Position numbers and translations under genes: made by a program
From: Saccoglossus kowalevskii
Lineage: Eukaryota; Hemichordata; Enteropneusta; Harrimaniidae
Assembly: GCF_000003605.2 (NCBI RefSeq)
Contig: NW_003112977.1
Location: 48,711 to 69,982 of the forward strand
DNA: 21,272 bases
Reading direction: 5' to 3'
Notes under the pieces: generated by a model
Databases searched by the model: none
What the model was told of the DNA's origin: nothing
Seen by the model: the letters and a program-made list of their open reading frames with translations, nothing else
Shown: positions 1-12,411 of the stretch, piece by piece
Numbering within the stretch: position 1 is the stretch's first letter
Layout of the letters: each line of letters starts with the position of its first letter

Positions 1-2548
1 CACTTGATAGTGTATATAAGAGGGAATGCAACTTACAAAAAGTGGTTGCATTTATTATATATTGTTTAGTTCAATCATAGATAATGAGGTGTTATAAAAA
101 GTCTGAAATTATTATTATTTACTCTATGCAAATGTGTATGATTAACTTGTAGGACAAGCCTCTTAACTGGCTTATTTCCTTTTGTTTCAACCCAAATTAA
201 TGATAAGGACATTGTTTAGCTCATCTTTGATGTCGATGATAGTTTGCGATTGTTTACACAAGTAACGAGTTAGCGGAGTATGATATAACCTCGCCGATTT
301 TTAATGTGACCATAAAACATATGCGCCTTATGAAACTACGGTTATCACACGTGCGCACTGGGTTTGTTTAGGTGTGAAATGTCAAAATACGTATTTCACA
401 ACCGGAAATTCAAAAGATGAACGTTTGACTTCACATGTTTTAATTATTAGCAACTGTAACTATAACAAGATTCCGAGTGCATACAACAACAATTCCTAAG
501 GACTCCTACAAAATATTATCACAGAGAAAGTGTCTAGGCATGCTCTTCTCTCGATAATATTTTTGCTGTTGGTGTTCGCTGATGTCCGGTGGTCAAAAAT
601 TTCGACAGTTTCGGGCGCCAAACTCACGCACCGACAATGGTACCATTGAATAATGCATTGCAATCATTGATTAGGTCTCATTACCATTAAAAATACAAAA
701 TCCACGATATTTCATCAGTTCTTCTTCTGATCAATCAATGTCATATTTGACAATTTTCCATTAAAGTTCGCCAAGATCTCCGGAAACAACAGCGTTCAAA
801 CTAGACGCCATTTTCAATATTGTACATGCGTGGTTCCACTATCGCTTCCGAACATGCTCCGAATATTACCGAATGCTCGAGATTAGCGTAACCCATTGTA
901 CGAAGGTGTTAAGAGCTAACGAGAACCAATGAACAAACATTGACAAACGATCATGGGGCAAAGCTGAAACAATAGCGTCGCGGCTCCTTCCGTTTGTACC
1001 TTCCATGATTATAGTAACCTGTGGATTACATCAGTGTAGTGTTATGTATCTCATAATTACTTCGTGTACACAGGTGTAGAGTCTTTTATTTCACCAATCA
1101 TATTAGTGAAAGTCATATTTGTAATGGGTATACAGTTCTCACTGTCAGTAGCTGTCCATCAAATTTTGCCTCAATATCATCTTTTAAAAAGTACAAATAT
1201 CAAATACGTGGTTAGAGTGCAGGACATATTTCTCTTCACTCAGCCCACAATTATCTAAAACACTTATCGTGGTTTTAGTAGATGTCTCATTATGGAAAAT
1301 TTGAAGAAATATTTTTAAACTTGCACCAATGCAGCAATTGTTTGTTTGTTTTTCTTTTGTCATTGAATCGACAAACTCAGTAATGTAGTAAATTGTTGTA
1401 ATATAAAAGCTTAACTTCAACGAGGGTGGGCCAAATAAGTGTACGTTTAACAATGATATACCTATCAAAAGCAATTGTTATTCTCGGTGGCGGACATCCG
1501 GGCATTTTCACCGCCTGGCAACCATCATGGTGAAAACAAAGGGTGAAAATTTGAAACCCTGAACAATTTAACAAGATTACCCCCTTGTATGTCCAACATA
1601 TATGAATTTGGTTGTCCAGGATTACTTCAATGTCGATTTTGTTCTGTTTTCTCGAAATTAGCTATTTTCACTGCCTCTTCGACCGGCGTCCCACATCAAC
1701 GCGCGCAGAGCCCATAGTACAGTGTTACGCGTCTTAGCAACGTGGAACGTCTTTTGACTTAGCTCCGCCTCCGAGGATACTGCAGGATCTCACCTTGTGG
1801 CGTAGAGTAATATGAATCCACATGCTCAACCAAATGTCAATAAAAAAAATCTGACACCATCAAATCCACAGGCAAACTTACAATTCCGAAAAAAAAGGGA
1901 ATCGGTCACCTTAGAGAGAGATACAAGTACCTTCAGGAAAGTTGTTTTGAAAAAAGTGAGCACGCTGTTCCAGCCGCCACATACCTCCCGGCGATATACA
2001 TCTTGAAACCATAAATAAAGCCTGTCAGAATAATACAATCGACTCTGAGAAAAACATTATATTCTTATATCTCACTTTAAACTGAAATAATAATAATCAG
2101 AACAATAACATTGTAAATAGATATTATTTTACATTAAATATTAAAATAGTTTTATGTCTTCTATGATATACATGCATGCATATTGAATGAATGCATAATA
2201 TATTTCAAAATGCAGATTCGAACACAACATTAGAGACATATTGTATCAATAACGACAGGCAATCAAATATACACGTGATCGTATCGACCAATTAATTGAT
2301 CATTCAAAACATCGTGTTTTGTTCATAGTGTGAAGAGCTCTCTTGGCACTGTCTGTTCTTGTGCTAGCAAAACGGTGAGTAAATACCTTACCTCGACAAA
2401 TTTGAAAATACTTACACCTAGGTTTGACAGAAATATATGGTAAACATTATATTCGAACCAACTACAATGGTTTTATGAAGAATGCAGAAATTACGCGTCC
2501 TGTTCGATATGGGACTCATAGCGACGTATACAACGTGTGTAAAATACA
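1..2548. other. Intergenic, no supported gene
   Basis: AT-rich DNA whose open frames are short, unrelated in composition to the gene, and without recognisable motifs. A small inverted repeat (AATGCAAC at 25-32, GTTGCATT at 45-52) and a good donor-like site (AACG|GTGAGT, 2375) are the only structures noted. Confidence 0.6.
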
Positions 2549-2599
2549 CTGTTTATTTACATGAAATTCGAACACGCGCTGCGCGACGACCACCGCGCT
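2549..2599 (+). mobile_element. B4: right end of a B-family MITE
   Basis: GTTTATTTACATGAAATTCG followed by CGCTGCGCGACGACCACCGC matches the right ends of B1 and B2, ending at TTAA (2600-2603). No left end is visible upstream. Confidence 0.55.
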
Positions 2600-2603
2600 T
2601 TAA

Positions 2604-3852
2604 GGTAAGTCTGTTTTAAATATACTGTGTGTCCAAGGATAGACCCTGGGAATCGCACGCAATGAGAGAAGTTTCTTCTCATATATATATATATCTCAAA
2701 ATAGTTACAACATATGTCACAATGAAGTTCGCCATAACTTTGTCGATATATGAGAGGTTATCGATGCTGCCAATAGACGTATGTTAGTAAGTCTGAATGT
2801 GTATGACAATATCTACTCGTTACAATTTAATGCTACGTACCAATAATTCATGATGAGTGTAACAGTCTTAAATGTATAACTGCAGTGGATTGTGGAGATA
2901 TAAGGAATCAATCGAGATAGCAGAGTTGTTGTGGTAGTGATACAATCAGGATATTTATTTGTAGAGACATCGGATAATGATGATACATGTAGTGATAAGA
3001 ACTTAGTTCCCGTGCAGGCGTTGGCTTTGCAGCCACGCCTATAAGCACACAGCCCGTGGAACCTCAGTTCCCTCCTCATCATGCTCCCCTTAAGAGTCCT
3101 CCCTCTATTTATAAGCGAAACCACGTGATATCGTGAAGTCACTACGGCGCCTAGCATAAGTCAACGTGGCTGGACAGAACTTAATAACATGCCAAATAAT
3201 GAGTGCTAGACAGTCGAGATGACATTTGACATGGCGCGCATGAAAGTGTGAAAATGGTCCAGACTTGAACAATACATTAGAAAATTACATAGAGGTGTTG
3301 GAATGTGGAGATTAAAGTAAATATTACATGGGAAAGTTAACACGTACTGCCATACACGATTGAATGCAATTGTCATGTCATACGAACATGCGGGTAGCAC
3401 ACCAGATTGGTGACATGAGTCATTTCATAATTGCTCTATTCTTCGAATAACTGATGAGTAAACTACATACATAGTACACGAAAACTCAACAACAATGTAT
3501 ACTTATGCGTCAATTCACAATGTACTCTGTGCCACAGGCCATAATGTCTGTACAAAAGTGTTATGATTGCGATCACACAGTCGGTTCACACGCCGTTGTA
3601 CTATACTAGTAGTTTAGAATCAACAACTTGCATGTTTAGGGTGGAGATTATAAACATATATAACAACAATTTCATAAATAGATTGTTTACTTATTGTATT
3701 TAGTAGTGGCAACTTTACAAGGCTTTAGCCGCGAGACACATCCCTGGTAATCACGTGATCGTGCCAGCGACTGCAGCGATTGGCTGGTCGCATGTTTACT
3801 CCGTCTACGCCTTAGTGTTTTGACTTTTAATATAGAAAGTGTGTAATCTTTG
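2604..3852. other. Intergenic, no supported gene
   Basis: No coding signal on either strand. A short TA run (2682-2694) and a GC-rich hairpin (AGGCGTTGGCT to AGCCACGCCT, 3016-3040) are present. Confidence 0.6.
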
Positions 3853-3855
3853 TAA

Positions 3856-4510
3856 AGCCCCTTTCACAATTGGTGCCAAACAGACTACAACGGCTTGCGA
3901 CTCGAAATTTTTCCCGTTGTACGACTCGTTGTAGCCGTTGTACATTTTATTGTACGATCTAGATGCGACAAAATGGTCGCATCTCGGTCGGGGAAAAAAC
4001 CGTGCTGCTCCGATATTTTTAGCGACTGACGCGATGAAAAATAATTGCACGACAGGCAGTACGAGTGTTGTGCGACTTTACACGCACTCGTAAGACCCCG
4101 AACGAGTATTGCACGAGTATTTTCATGTCGAACGATGATGCGTCCTGTCGTACGAGTCCGTTGTACCACCCTAAGACTATTGGAAGACCTGTCTTGCCCC
4201 CTTTGCAACGTTGTACGATTTTTTTTTCACCCCCAATATAAGCTCGAGAACTCCTGAGCTTTCATCCCAAATGTCTGGACCATCCATACTGTAAACATGG
4301 CTGCTGCTCGGCCACTAGCTCCTGGGAGGCTCTTGCATTTGCTAAGTCTGAGGCAAATCCAAAACGTTCAAGACAGACATGTCATATTGATGGCCTTACG
4401 ATTTTATATATTGCTTGCGACTCAAAGACAACACTTCTACAACAGGACGGGAAAATATTTTCGAAAAAAAAAATTATCGCACGAGTGAGGCGCCAATTGT
4501 GAAAGGGGCT
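3856..4510 (+). mobile_element. Harbinger-like MITE, 655 bp
   Basis: Terminal inverted repeats AGCCCCTTTCACAATTGG and CCAATTGTGAAAGGGGCT are perfect over 18 bp and flanked by the direct repeat TAA (3853-3855, 4511-4513). A 3-bp TWA target and such ends are characteristic of PIF/Harbinger elements. The interior is rich in short CGAC/GTAC motifs such as GCACGAGT, with no transposase ORF. Confidence 0.8.
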
Positions 4511-4513
4511 TAA

Positions 4514-5198
4514 GGAGGGAGAACGAGATAACATTGCAGCGAGGGGTTACCTCGGCTGACTGCTTGTGTGAATAAAGTTGGACTAGCTGTACAGAACAAA
4601 AATGTGTCCCCCTTATTCGACGTCCTGTTCATAAGAAAAGGATAACTTGAACCTGTGAATAATATCACAATACGCGATCAAAATAAGTTAAAATGATACA
4701 CAAAATATTTGTCACAAGGAAAATTATACAACGAGGTACTATGCTGTGGTAGAATCGCCAAACGTAATACCGAAATACAACGGCCAAAATAAAGCACCCT
4801 CACCGATCTTGTGATTAGGTTCTTTATAATATATATAATATACAGATATATTGGTATTGATAAATTGATATATGACATGGAGAAAATAAGGAAACTTACA
4901 AGTGCAGTTCTAAAATGTCGTTTTAACATTTAATGAAGGTAGCTCATAGCCCAAAATATTGTGGCTTAAGCCTAAAATTACCACCCTATATTCATCTACA
5001 TTATTGCTTGTCTTGACAATGAAAAAATCTACACATATCATTTAAGATTGTATTATTACTTCAATTGTTTGTTACATGTAAAAACAAACCACTTCATCGC
5101 TTCAATCATGTTACTACTTTTTAAACAAATTGAGATTGAATATAACCAACCATATTGTCTCGGTACGCCAACATTGCTGCATGCAGCCATATTTTCTT
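4514..5198. other. Intergenic, nothing recognised
   Basis: AT-rich DNA between the Harbinger-like element and the 45-bp minisatellite. Open frames are short and low in complexity. Confidence 0.6.
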
Positions 5199-5520
5199 TT
5201 TTGTTTTTTGTTTGTTTTTTGCATACAAAACATGTATAGTACCTATTGTTTTTTGTCTGTTTTTTGCATACAAAGCATGTATAGTACCTATTGTTTTTTG
5301 TCTGTTTTTTGCATACAAAGCATGTATAGTACCTATTGTTTTTTGTCTGTTTTTTGCATACAAAACATGTATAGTACCTATTGTTTTTTGCATACAAAGC
5401 ATGTATAGTATCTATTGTTTTTTGTCTATTTTTTGCATACAAAGCATGTATAGTACCTATTGTTTTTTGTCTGTTTTTTGCATACAAAGCATGTATAGTA
5501 CCTATTGTTTTTTGTCTGTT
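5199..5520. repeat. 45-bp minisatellite, seven units
   Basis: Units begin with GCATACAAARCATGTATAG at 5221, 5266, 5311, 5356, 5390, 5435 and 5480. All are 45 bp except the 5356 unit, which is 34 bp after losing one 11-bp piece (GTCTGTTTTTT); the last is cut at 5520. Because 45 is divisible by three, artificial open frames run through it on both strands. Confidence 0.93.
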
Positions 5521-6169
5521 ATTCAATGGCAGTAGGAGGAATTGGTTTCAATATTGTTGGCGATTGTGTTAAATGTTGCTATGGTAACCAGATATAAATG
5601 TCATTTCTGCGTAAAACGGTTATGATTAGCATGCATGAATGAAATAATAATAGAAATGCGGAATAAATGCAAATATTTTATATGAGATGTTTTCCTGAAC
5701 AATGCATTTTGCTGAAATTTCATTTTTATCAACTAAAATATGTATTAATCGCAGGGGGTATTGTGACAATATAATACATATATATATATATATGTCGGCG
5801 CTAAATAGAAATAATGAAAACTATGCCAATCTTCCAATTGTCGCTACAAAATAATGTGGCTATATTTTGCTCCAAAAAGAAAGTGCAGATTATAAACGGG
5901 ACTATTTTGTGAATTTGTAATGAAAAAGAGGGAGCTGGTGGTGAAAAGTTTAGATAACATTTTGGGCGACCACCATGTTTAGAATTACTGAGCACCCAGC
6001 ATAATGTAATTATAACAATCCAATGTAATACTAACATTACGTGAAGCGTAACAAATGTACCAATATGGCTAGTAAAACACCTATCCTACTGAATCCTCGT
6101 GAACTATAACAACAAAATATTGTGAAATAAAATAGATACGGTACCACTTTCTTTCTAAAAACATGTGTG

Positions 6170-6170
<1 letters not shown>
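5521..6170. other. Intergenic, nothing recognised
   Basis: AT-rich DNA with a short TA run (5775-5792). Frames on the minus strand lack motifs or codon bias. Confidence 0.55.
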
Positions 6171-6215
<45 letters not shown>

Positions 6216-6227
6216 GCTGTTGTCGTT
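6171..6227. repeat. GTT trinucleotide microsatellite
   Basis: An almost uninterrupted GTT run of about 17 units, ending with GCT and GTC variants. It lies in non-coding DNA upstream of the gene. Confidence 0.93.
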
Positions 6228-6779
6228 ATATGTTCTTAGTTATGTTTGTCGCACAAGTAGTGAATGTGTACTATCACGCTATAAAATACTATGACAGAAT
6301 AACCTGGCTTCGCTCTGTCGTGATACGGTGTGTGTTCTAGAGTGGCTGTGGCGTATGCATACGTTTATGGTACGGAAGATTAAACTTGGAACACAAATGC
6401 GTGACAGATGACAAAAGCACTACAACGATCTTATTGTTACTTTTGGTAAAACGAAGATGTTTCGTCTAAGAGCGTTAAATGTAGGAGCATTGCAGGATAC
6501 ATACACACCACTAGATCCACAGCCCCGGGGCCCGCCCAAAAATAAACGAAACGCATTGTTAAAAGCAACACGGGGATCATAAACACATACACATTTCTAC
6601 CTCGGGCGCGACATATGTCACCAGCCCAGATGACACTACAAAATGCGTACGCAAACCTAGTACGTGAGTTGTGTGTCTGCCTATTGTTCACGACATTTTT
6701 TGAGCTTCGTGTCATGTGACCCCAAACTGCCAGTATGTTTTTTTTGACCAGTAAATTGTATAATAGTACAATAATAGAT
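6228..6779. other. Upstream DNA, nothing recognised
   Basis: A 139-codon minus-strand frame (6437-6856) runs into MITE A1 and shows no domain, so it is not called as a gene. Confidence 0.55.
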
Positions 6780-6783
6780 TTAA

Positions 6784-6938
6784 AGCGGGAGTCGTCACCT
6801 GCGCATGCGTCAGACGGCCATAGCATGTCATTGTTTACAAACAAGCGTCCACCCATGAGCCTTTGCGTTTTTAGCGTGTGTTGTTATCGTCGTTTGGGAC
6901 TAAATTGCCGCGCGTGCGCATGTGACGACCCTCCCGCT
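6784..6938 (+). mobile_element. A1: TTAA-flanked MITE, about 155 bp
   Basis: Termini AGCGGGAG...CTCCCGCT lie between TTAA at 6780-6783 and TTAA at 6939-6942. The subterminal GTCACCTGCGCATGCG pairs with CGCATGTGACGAC near the other end. TTAA target duplication is typical of piggyBac-type elements; assignment to that superfamily is inference. The same family recurs at 14407 and 16960. No ORF of interest. Confidence 0.82.
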
Positions 6939-6942
6939 TTAA

Positions 6943-7308
6943 CACCTTGACCATCATCTCACCGCGTGTGGCGGTGTAAGTTGTCAACACTTGACACCTG
7001 TCCACGCATCATGTGGGTTACATTCAACTCAGCTTCGTAACAAAATGATGATATCGGTACACATTTTTGACTATATTTACTGTTTCTTGACACATGCTGT
7101 CACTGTTAGATTTTGATATGCTACTATGTTAGAAGAAGGATAACCTCGATTTCCAATCATAATCCGCAGCAAATGAAGTCGCATGAGTAACTAAAAAACG
7201 CGCAGCAAAGGGGACGCCCGTTCGACTACATCATATGTGCAAGGAATTAATATATGCCGCAGTAACCGTATTATGGTTGGTATCGCCCTCTGGTGACAAC
7301 ATTTATTT
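6943..7308. other. Upstream region of the channel gene
   Basis: This would be the proximal promoter if transcription starts near 7300. No convincing TATA box or initiator was found; if the acceptor at 7325 is used, this is the end of a 5' UTR intron. Confidence 0.4.
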
Positions 7309-7363
7309 ATTGTATTTTCATACAGTCTGACTTTTATGACAATATCTTGGGTGCACCGCAGTT
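7309..7363 (+). promoter_or_regulatory. 5' UTR with a possible upstream splice acceptor
   Basis: TTGTATTTTCATACAG|T ends at 7325 and resembles a 3' splice site, followed by 38 nt of leader to the ATG. This suggests a separate untranslated first exon upstream. Possible partners are the donor-like sites AACG|GTGAGT (2375) and AAG|GTAAGT (2605). Neither is proven, and the second sits at the end of a transposon fragment. A start of transcription just upstream of the ATG is also possible. Confidence 0.35.
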
Positions 7364-7826
7364 ATGGAAACAGGGGTCAGTGATATTGAGAATGGTGACA
7401 GCCGAACAAAACAAGACAAAAGAAGTTTTGAAGAGTTGAGCATTGAGTCCGAGTCTGGCGAAAAATGCGATGGGCCAATCACCAAAACACAAGAGAAAAT
7501 CGTGGAAATTTTAGAGCAGTTTGCATCATCAACGACTGCACATGGGATCAATCGAGTGTCGTCAACAGAAAGACCGTTTCGCAAAGTCATGTGGTGCATG
7601 ATAGTATTGGTTGCATTCAGCACGTTCACAATACATGCCAGCGCACTGATCATTAAATATTTAGATTTTGACGTCACCTATAAACTGAAAGTCATGAAGG
7701 AGAGCACTGTTGAGTTTCCATCAGTGACGATGTGTAACATGAACAAAATGAGAAAATCAGCAATTATCAATACAAAATATCACGACATAGCTAAATTTGA
7801 TGACTACCTTCAAATTATCTATAAAG
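7364..7826 (+). CDS. Exon 1: N-terminus, HG motif, TM1
   Basis: This exon encodes residues 1-154. ATG 7364 is chosen because an in-frame TGA lies at 7337-7339 with no other ATG between, and its context (G at -3, G at +4) is good. The first 45 residues are acidic and serine-rich with no recognised motif. [10 protein letters not shown] (53-62) holds the His-Gly pair that affects gating in this family. A hydrophobic helix follows at about 75-97, then the post-TM1 signature FPSVTMCN. The exon ends ATAAAG|GTAAGT, in phase 1. No signal peptide is expected, because the N-terminus of this family is cytosolic. Confidence 0.93.
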
Positions 7827-10682
7827 GTAAGTACACTGTAACCTCGTTATAACGAACACGTCGGAAGACAGCCATTTAGTTCGTTATATTGAAGTGTTCG
7901 TTATACTGAATAACCAATTCATTGCTCGTATTGACACCCGGGATTGACACCTATTCATATGTAAAACAATAAAGTCATTGCAGTTGCGTTGTTTCATTTT
8001 ATCCTACCATCGTTACACGTTACGAATACATTAAAAAGTTACACAATTTTGTGCATGTAATTCCAAATATATGTAGTTAAATTAATTTATATATTCAGAT
8101 TATTTTATGAGCCAATCATCTTTTGAATTCGTACAATTTCTATGTCATTTATTTGTATATTGCTCTGGGAAATAACTGCAGTGATTTGTTTTTTTTACGA
8201 CTTGATTTTGTTTAGCACTTTGTGGAATGGATAGCAATACAGTATCCATTATTGACTAATATATATTGCAACATTAGGGAAAATGCAATAGACGATGAAC
8301 AGTAATGTAGTCGTTAGTTGCAGAGGTAGAATTAACATTTTTTTTATATCAGAAATCAAGTTGAACAAGCAATTTTTATGAACACGAATCACAGTAATTA
8401 TTTGTTGCAGAGTTCCTATATGTGTCTAATATATCATTTTACTCGACTAACTGTTCTATTAATAGGGCCTTGTTATGAAAATGATATACCATGTCACGAC
8501 GAAAAGGACTACTGCATTAAGCCCTACATGTTGTGCAATGGCGTAAGGGACTGTCCAAATTCAGAAGACGAGAAAAACTGCCGTACGTACATTTTGAACA
8601 ATCTCTTATAGTTTAAGAAACAACCTAATGCCTTAGTGGGATATATTGCATACTTTGTGACATAAATGCATGAGACACAGACAGCAAAATCAGCTTTGGT
8701 GGTGGTGGTCAATTTCTACATAATACCAAGTTCATTTTATATGTCATGGAAGTAATTTCAAAACAGCAAAAAACATGTACAAGTGTGATACAGTAGCCAA
8801 AACTTTCTACTTGCAATCGTGGTTGAGTAGAATGGCCCTGGAACTAATATACAGCGATTATAGATACCTATATTAGTGGTTCAAATTCACAACCACATTT
8901 CGGCGTAGATTAATGTATTCGTGTAAAAGAACATTTTACTCCTTTGTTGGTGTCGTACTAACACAGTTTAGATAAAACACTACTATAAAAGACTTTTCGT
9001 TTTCAACATTCTGAAATTCATTCGTTTTTTGGGAGAAAACAATGAATTTGACAAGAGAATTCAGTAATTCAAATTAAGAATAATTCAAAATGGAATGTAT
9101 TCCCTATGCATCCATAACTAATTTTCATAATTGCGATTACATAAGAATATCACAGAAAAAGATAAATGCTTTATATTTGTGCCTGTTATTTGTCTTGAAT
9201 TATGACTGAAAGAAGCTGAATGAAATTACAAACTATGTAGTGTGTTCAACAACTCTTGTATGAACAATAACTTTAATAAATATGATTTAATTTGTCCTCT
9301 GCATAAAAACAAAAGAATTCCACAATGTCGAAAACGGAATGTTTTAATCGCAGTGTTATAATAACACTTTTTTCTCTTTAAGGTGAATGTACAAATAGTG
9401 AATTTGAATGTGCTGATGGCGTGTGTATACCCTTAGACCGTACGTGTGATCACAAGTTTGATTGCTTAGACGACAGTGACGAAGTTGGTTGTCCTATAGG
9501 TACGTGCGACACTTCGCCATTTATCTGAAGATTTCGTAGAAAAAGTTCCCAATAGAGGATTTTCCGTACAATTGCGAGATCTCACGAGATGCATGAAAGA
9601 CGCGCGTCGAACGTCTGCCGCAAAAATCGAACGATTTGATTTTGAACTAGAATTTCTTTATTTCGTAACTCACATCGGCCGGCCGATCTTCGACAGAGGA
9701 ATATTGCTTCCGAATACCCTTACTTAATCGAAATTGCCTATCATCAAATGTGGACAGCACATTATTAAGCATGGAAATGTCCCCGAAATACTTTCGCGTT
9801 TGTCGAATCCCACGCGATGTTTGACGCCACTACGACGCTATGACCTTTGTTTGTCCTGTTTTACGTTCGATTTCATGCATAACGCGGGATTCTCGCAGTG
9901 TACGGAAAATGGTCTATTATGAATCAACTATGACATATTGGCGAGTTCTATTCAATTCTGTATACACTATAACACCAACAAAACTGTGTTTGTTACGAAT
10001 AAAATGTCATTACACTAATAATGTATCATCGTAGAAATATAATGAATAACGCCCACCTGACACTATTTCAAGATGTAATTTTCAGCAAATACTTCTATTT
10101 TATTGAAATGAGTACGGTGGCTTGTTGGGGCCATTCACTGTTTTTTTTTAAATTTTTTTATACATTCTCCGCGGTGAGAATATTTCCACCGAGGTGTAAA
10201 TTAAAGTGAAATTGTCGGAAATTCGAAATGAAGCCGAAAAATACAGGTGGAAATGTGAGAAATTCGAAAAAACAGTGAATGGCTCTAACAATCCACCGCA
10301 ATTATGAGGATATCACTAGAACACGAAGAGTACGAAGACAGTACGGTGTCTGGACCAAAGCATGGATCAACGCAACGTGTAGCATGGTGATTATGATCGC
10401 CATGATGCTTTCGTCCAAACTTTGTGGTATTCTCGTGATAATATTATTTCCGTGATCAGTTTCATTTTCCGCTACGTGCAATGTCACTACTTTGTTAAAT
10501 TTAAACAATATAACAATTGAATTCATGAAAGGGCATGATGTATCATTGGGAGGAAAAGGTGTACAATAATAAGATTATTACGGTATCCTCGTAATAACCT
10601 CATGTTATTTTATTAACAGTAAAACGTACTTTAATGATGGTACAAATGCTATTTTCCACCATGTTAGGGGGTCTACCCGATG

Positions 10683-10775
<93 letters not shown>

Positions 10776-10925
10776 CATCCACCCTATGTTTTCTCACACC
10801 AATGACCTCATTTTTGTAATATATACATAACAAATACACTCCATCTTCATATGACTCATTGATGTGTTTTCTNNNNNNNNNNNNNNNNNNNNNNNNNNNN
10901 NNNNNNNNNNNNNNNNNNNNNNATG

Positions 10926-11018
<93 letters not shown>

Positions 11019-12331
11019 CAATCCACCACTATGTTTTCTCACACCAATGACGTCATTTTTGTAATACAAATACATAACCAATACACTCGCATCTTCATAG
11101 TGACTCATTGATGTGTTTTCTCAGTAAATTGCACAGCAGATGAGTGGAGATGCAACAGCTTGGACTGCATTCCAGTGACGTCATATTGTAATGGTATTAG
11201 GGACTGTTATGATTCCAGTGATGAACCAGCTGGTATTGATTGCATGGATCCTTTATGTAAGTATGTTTTTTTTATTTGAACTTGACTTCACATAATTCGT
11301 TTGCAAAAATATGCATAATTAGCTAGATCTTGAACCTAGCTAATTTATGCAGATCATGGTATTTGTATTTGGGTCAATTTCTTTATTTTTTGGTGGTATT
11401 CTAATTATCTATACTATCAACAATTACAAGCGATTATCACAATAAATCGAATTATAATGACACGTGGAAGCATGCATCTATGCCAAAACACCAATGATAT
11501 CACTGAGATTAACTACTAGTATGTAAAGAGAGAACACGTTAAAAGCGCAGTAGTCGTCGCGCTGCGCATGTGCGAGATATATGGGTCCCATATAAACAAA
11601 GATGGCTACTTTGACTGTTGCACAGATCAACGAATACGGACTGAGACGTTTCCATGCTTTAATTAGGTAATTTTCATATGATTGAAAGTATCGAAAGAGT
11701 CACCGGTGGTAATCATATCAAATCGCGCCCAGGTCAAACCTCATACTTGTGATTTCCATTTGAAGAGCGCATTGGATTGTGGGAAAATCAATGTTTATCA
11801 ACACAAATGTCGAACATGAGCAGCGCGACGACTACCGCGCTTTAACATTATTGATTCATTACGGAATTATTGTTCATAGTGTTAGAGGGCGCCATGCATG
11901 TACTCAGTTTCGTATATTGTTTCGTTCAATTGCAATGAAATTGTGGTTGGTTTTTGAAAACGTGAATTATTCAGAGATAGAACACCAACGTTGCCTTTTT
12001 GTAGTAGAATTTGTTTTTAATTTGAGATGGCGTGATGTCCATGCAATAGTTCTTATATGTATTATCTTATGAAGCATCCGATCGCGTTGACAGCAAAACA
12101 GTACAAAACATTGTTGTCTTAGTTTAGACTAACTATTGTTTACCAGACTGCCTTCAAATGATTACTGAAAGAAATAGATACTTATTTACCACGATGTTAA
12201 ATTCAAGCGGTAACCAAATAAATACTACTATTTGTACGTTTATGAGTATGAGGGGTGAAAAAAGACAATTTCAACAGATTATTCGACGGATGGGAAGCAG
12301 CATACAGATAGAGTTGGTACTTCGCAATGTG

Positions 12332-12411
<80 letters not shown>

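Noticed and set aside
761-811. Minus-strand ATG in a strong context (AAAATGGCGTC, YY1-like) opening a 16-residue frame
   Set aside because: It stops after 16 residues, and no good donor lies inside it, so a first coding exon of a divergent gene cannot be supported.
3016-3040. GC-rich hairpin considered as a small RNA
   Set aside because: The stem is only 10 bp with a bulge, too short for a miRNA precursor, and no tRNA-like features surround it.
5221-5520. Regular repeats that might suggest a CRISPR array
   Set aside because: The units are contiguous without unique spacers, and the surrounding DNA is animal-type.
5056-5535. Long open frames on both strands with repeated FAYKACIVPIVF or ALYAKNRQKTIGTI peptides
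   Set aside because: They are by-products of a 45-bp tandem repeat, whose length is divisible by three. No start context, splice structure or codon bias supports them.
6437-6856. 139-codon minus-strand ORF
   Set aside because: It overlaps MITE A1 and has no recognisable domain or conservation signal.
8378-8465. Extension of exon 2 upstream using the acceptor TTGTTGCAG at 8410
   Set aside because: In the phase set by exon 1 this reading hits a stop. The acceptor at 8465 gives the exact 117-nt LDLa exon.
10634-11111. Open frames encoding alternating Ile-Tyr
   Set aside because: They are translations of the TA microsatellites and the N gap.
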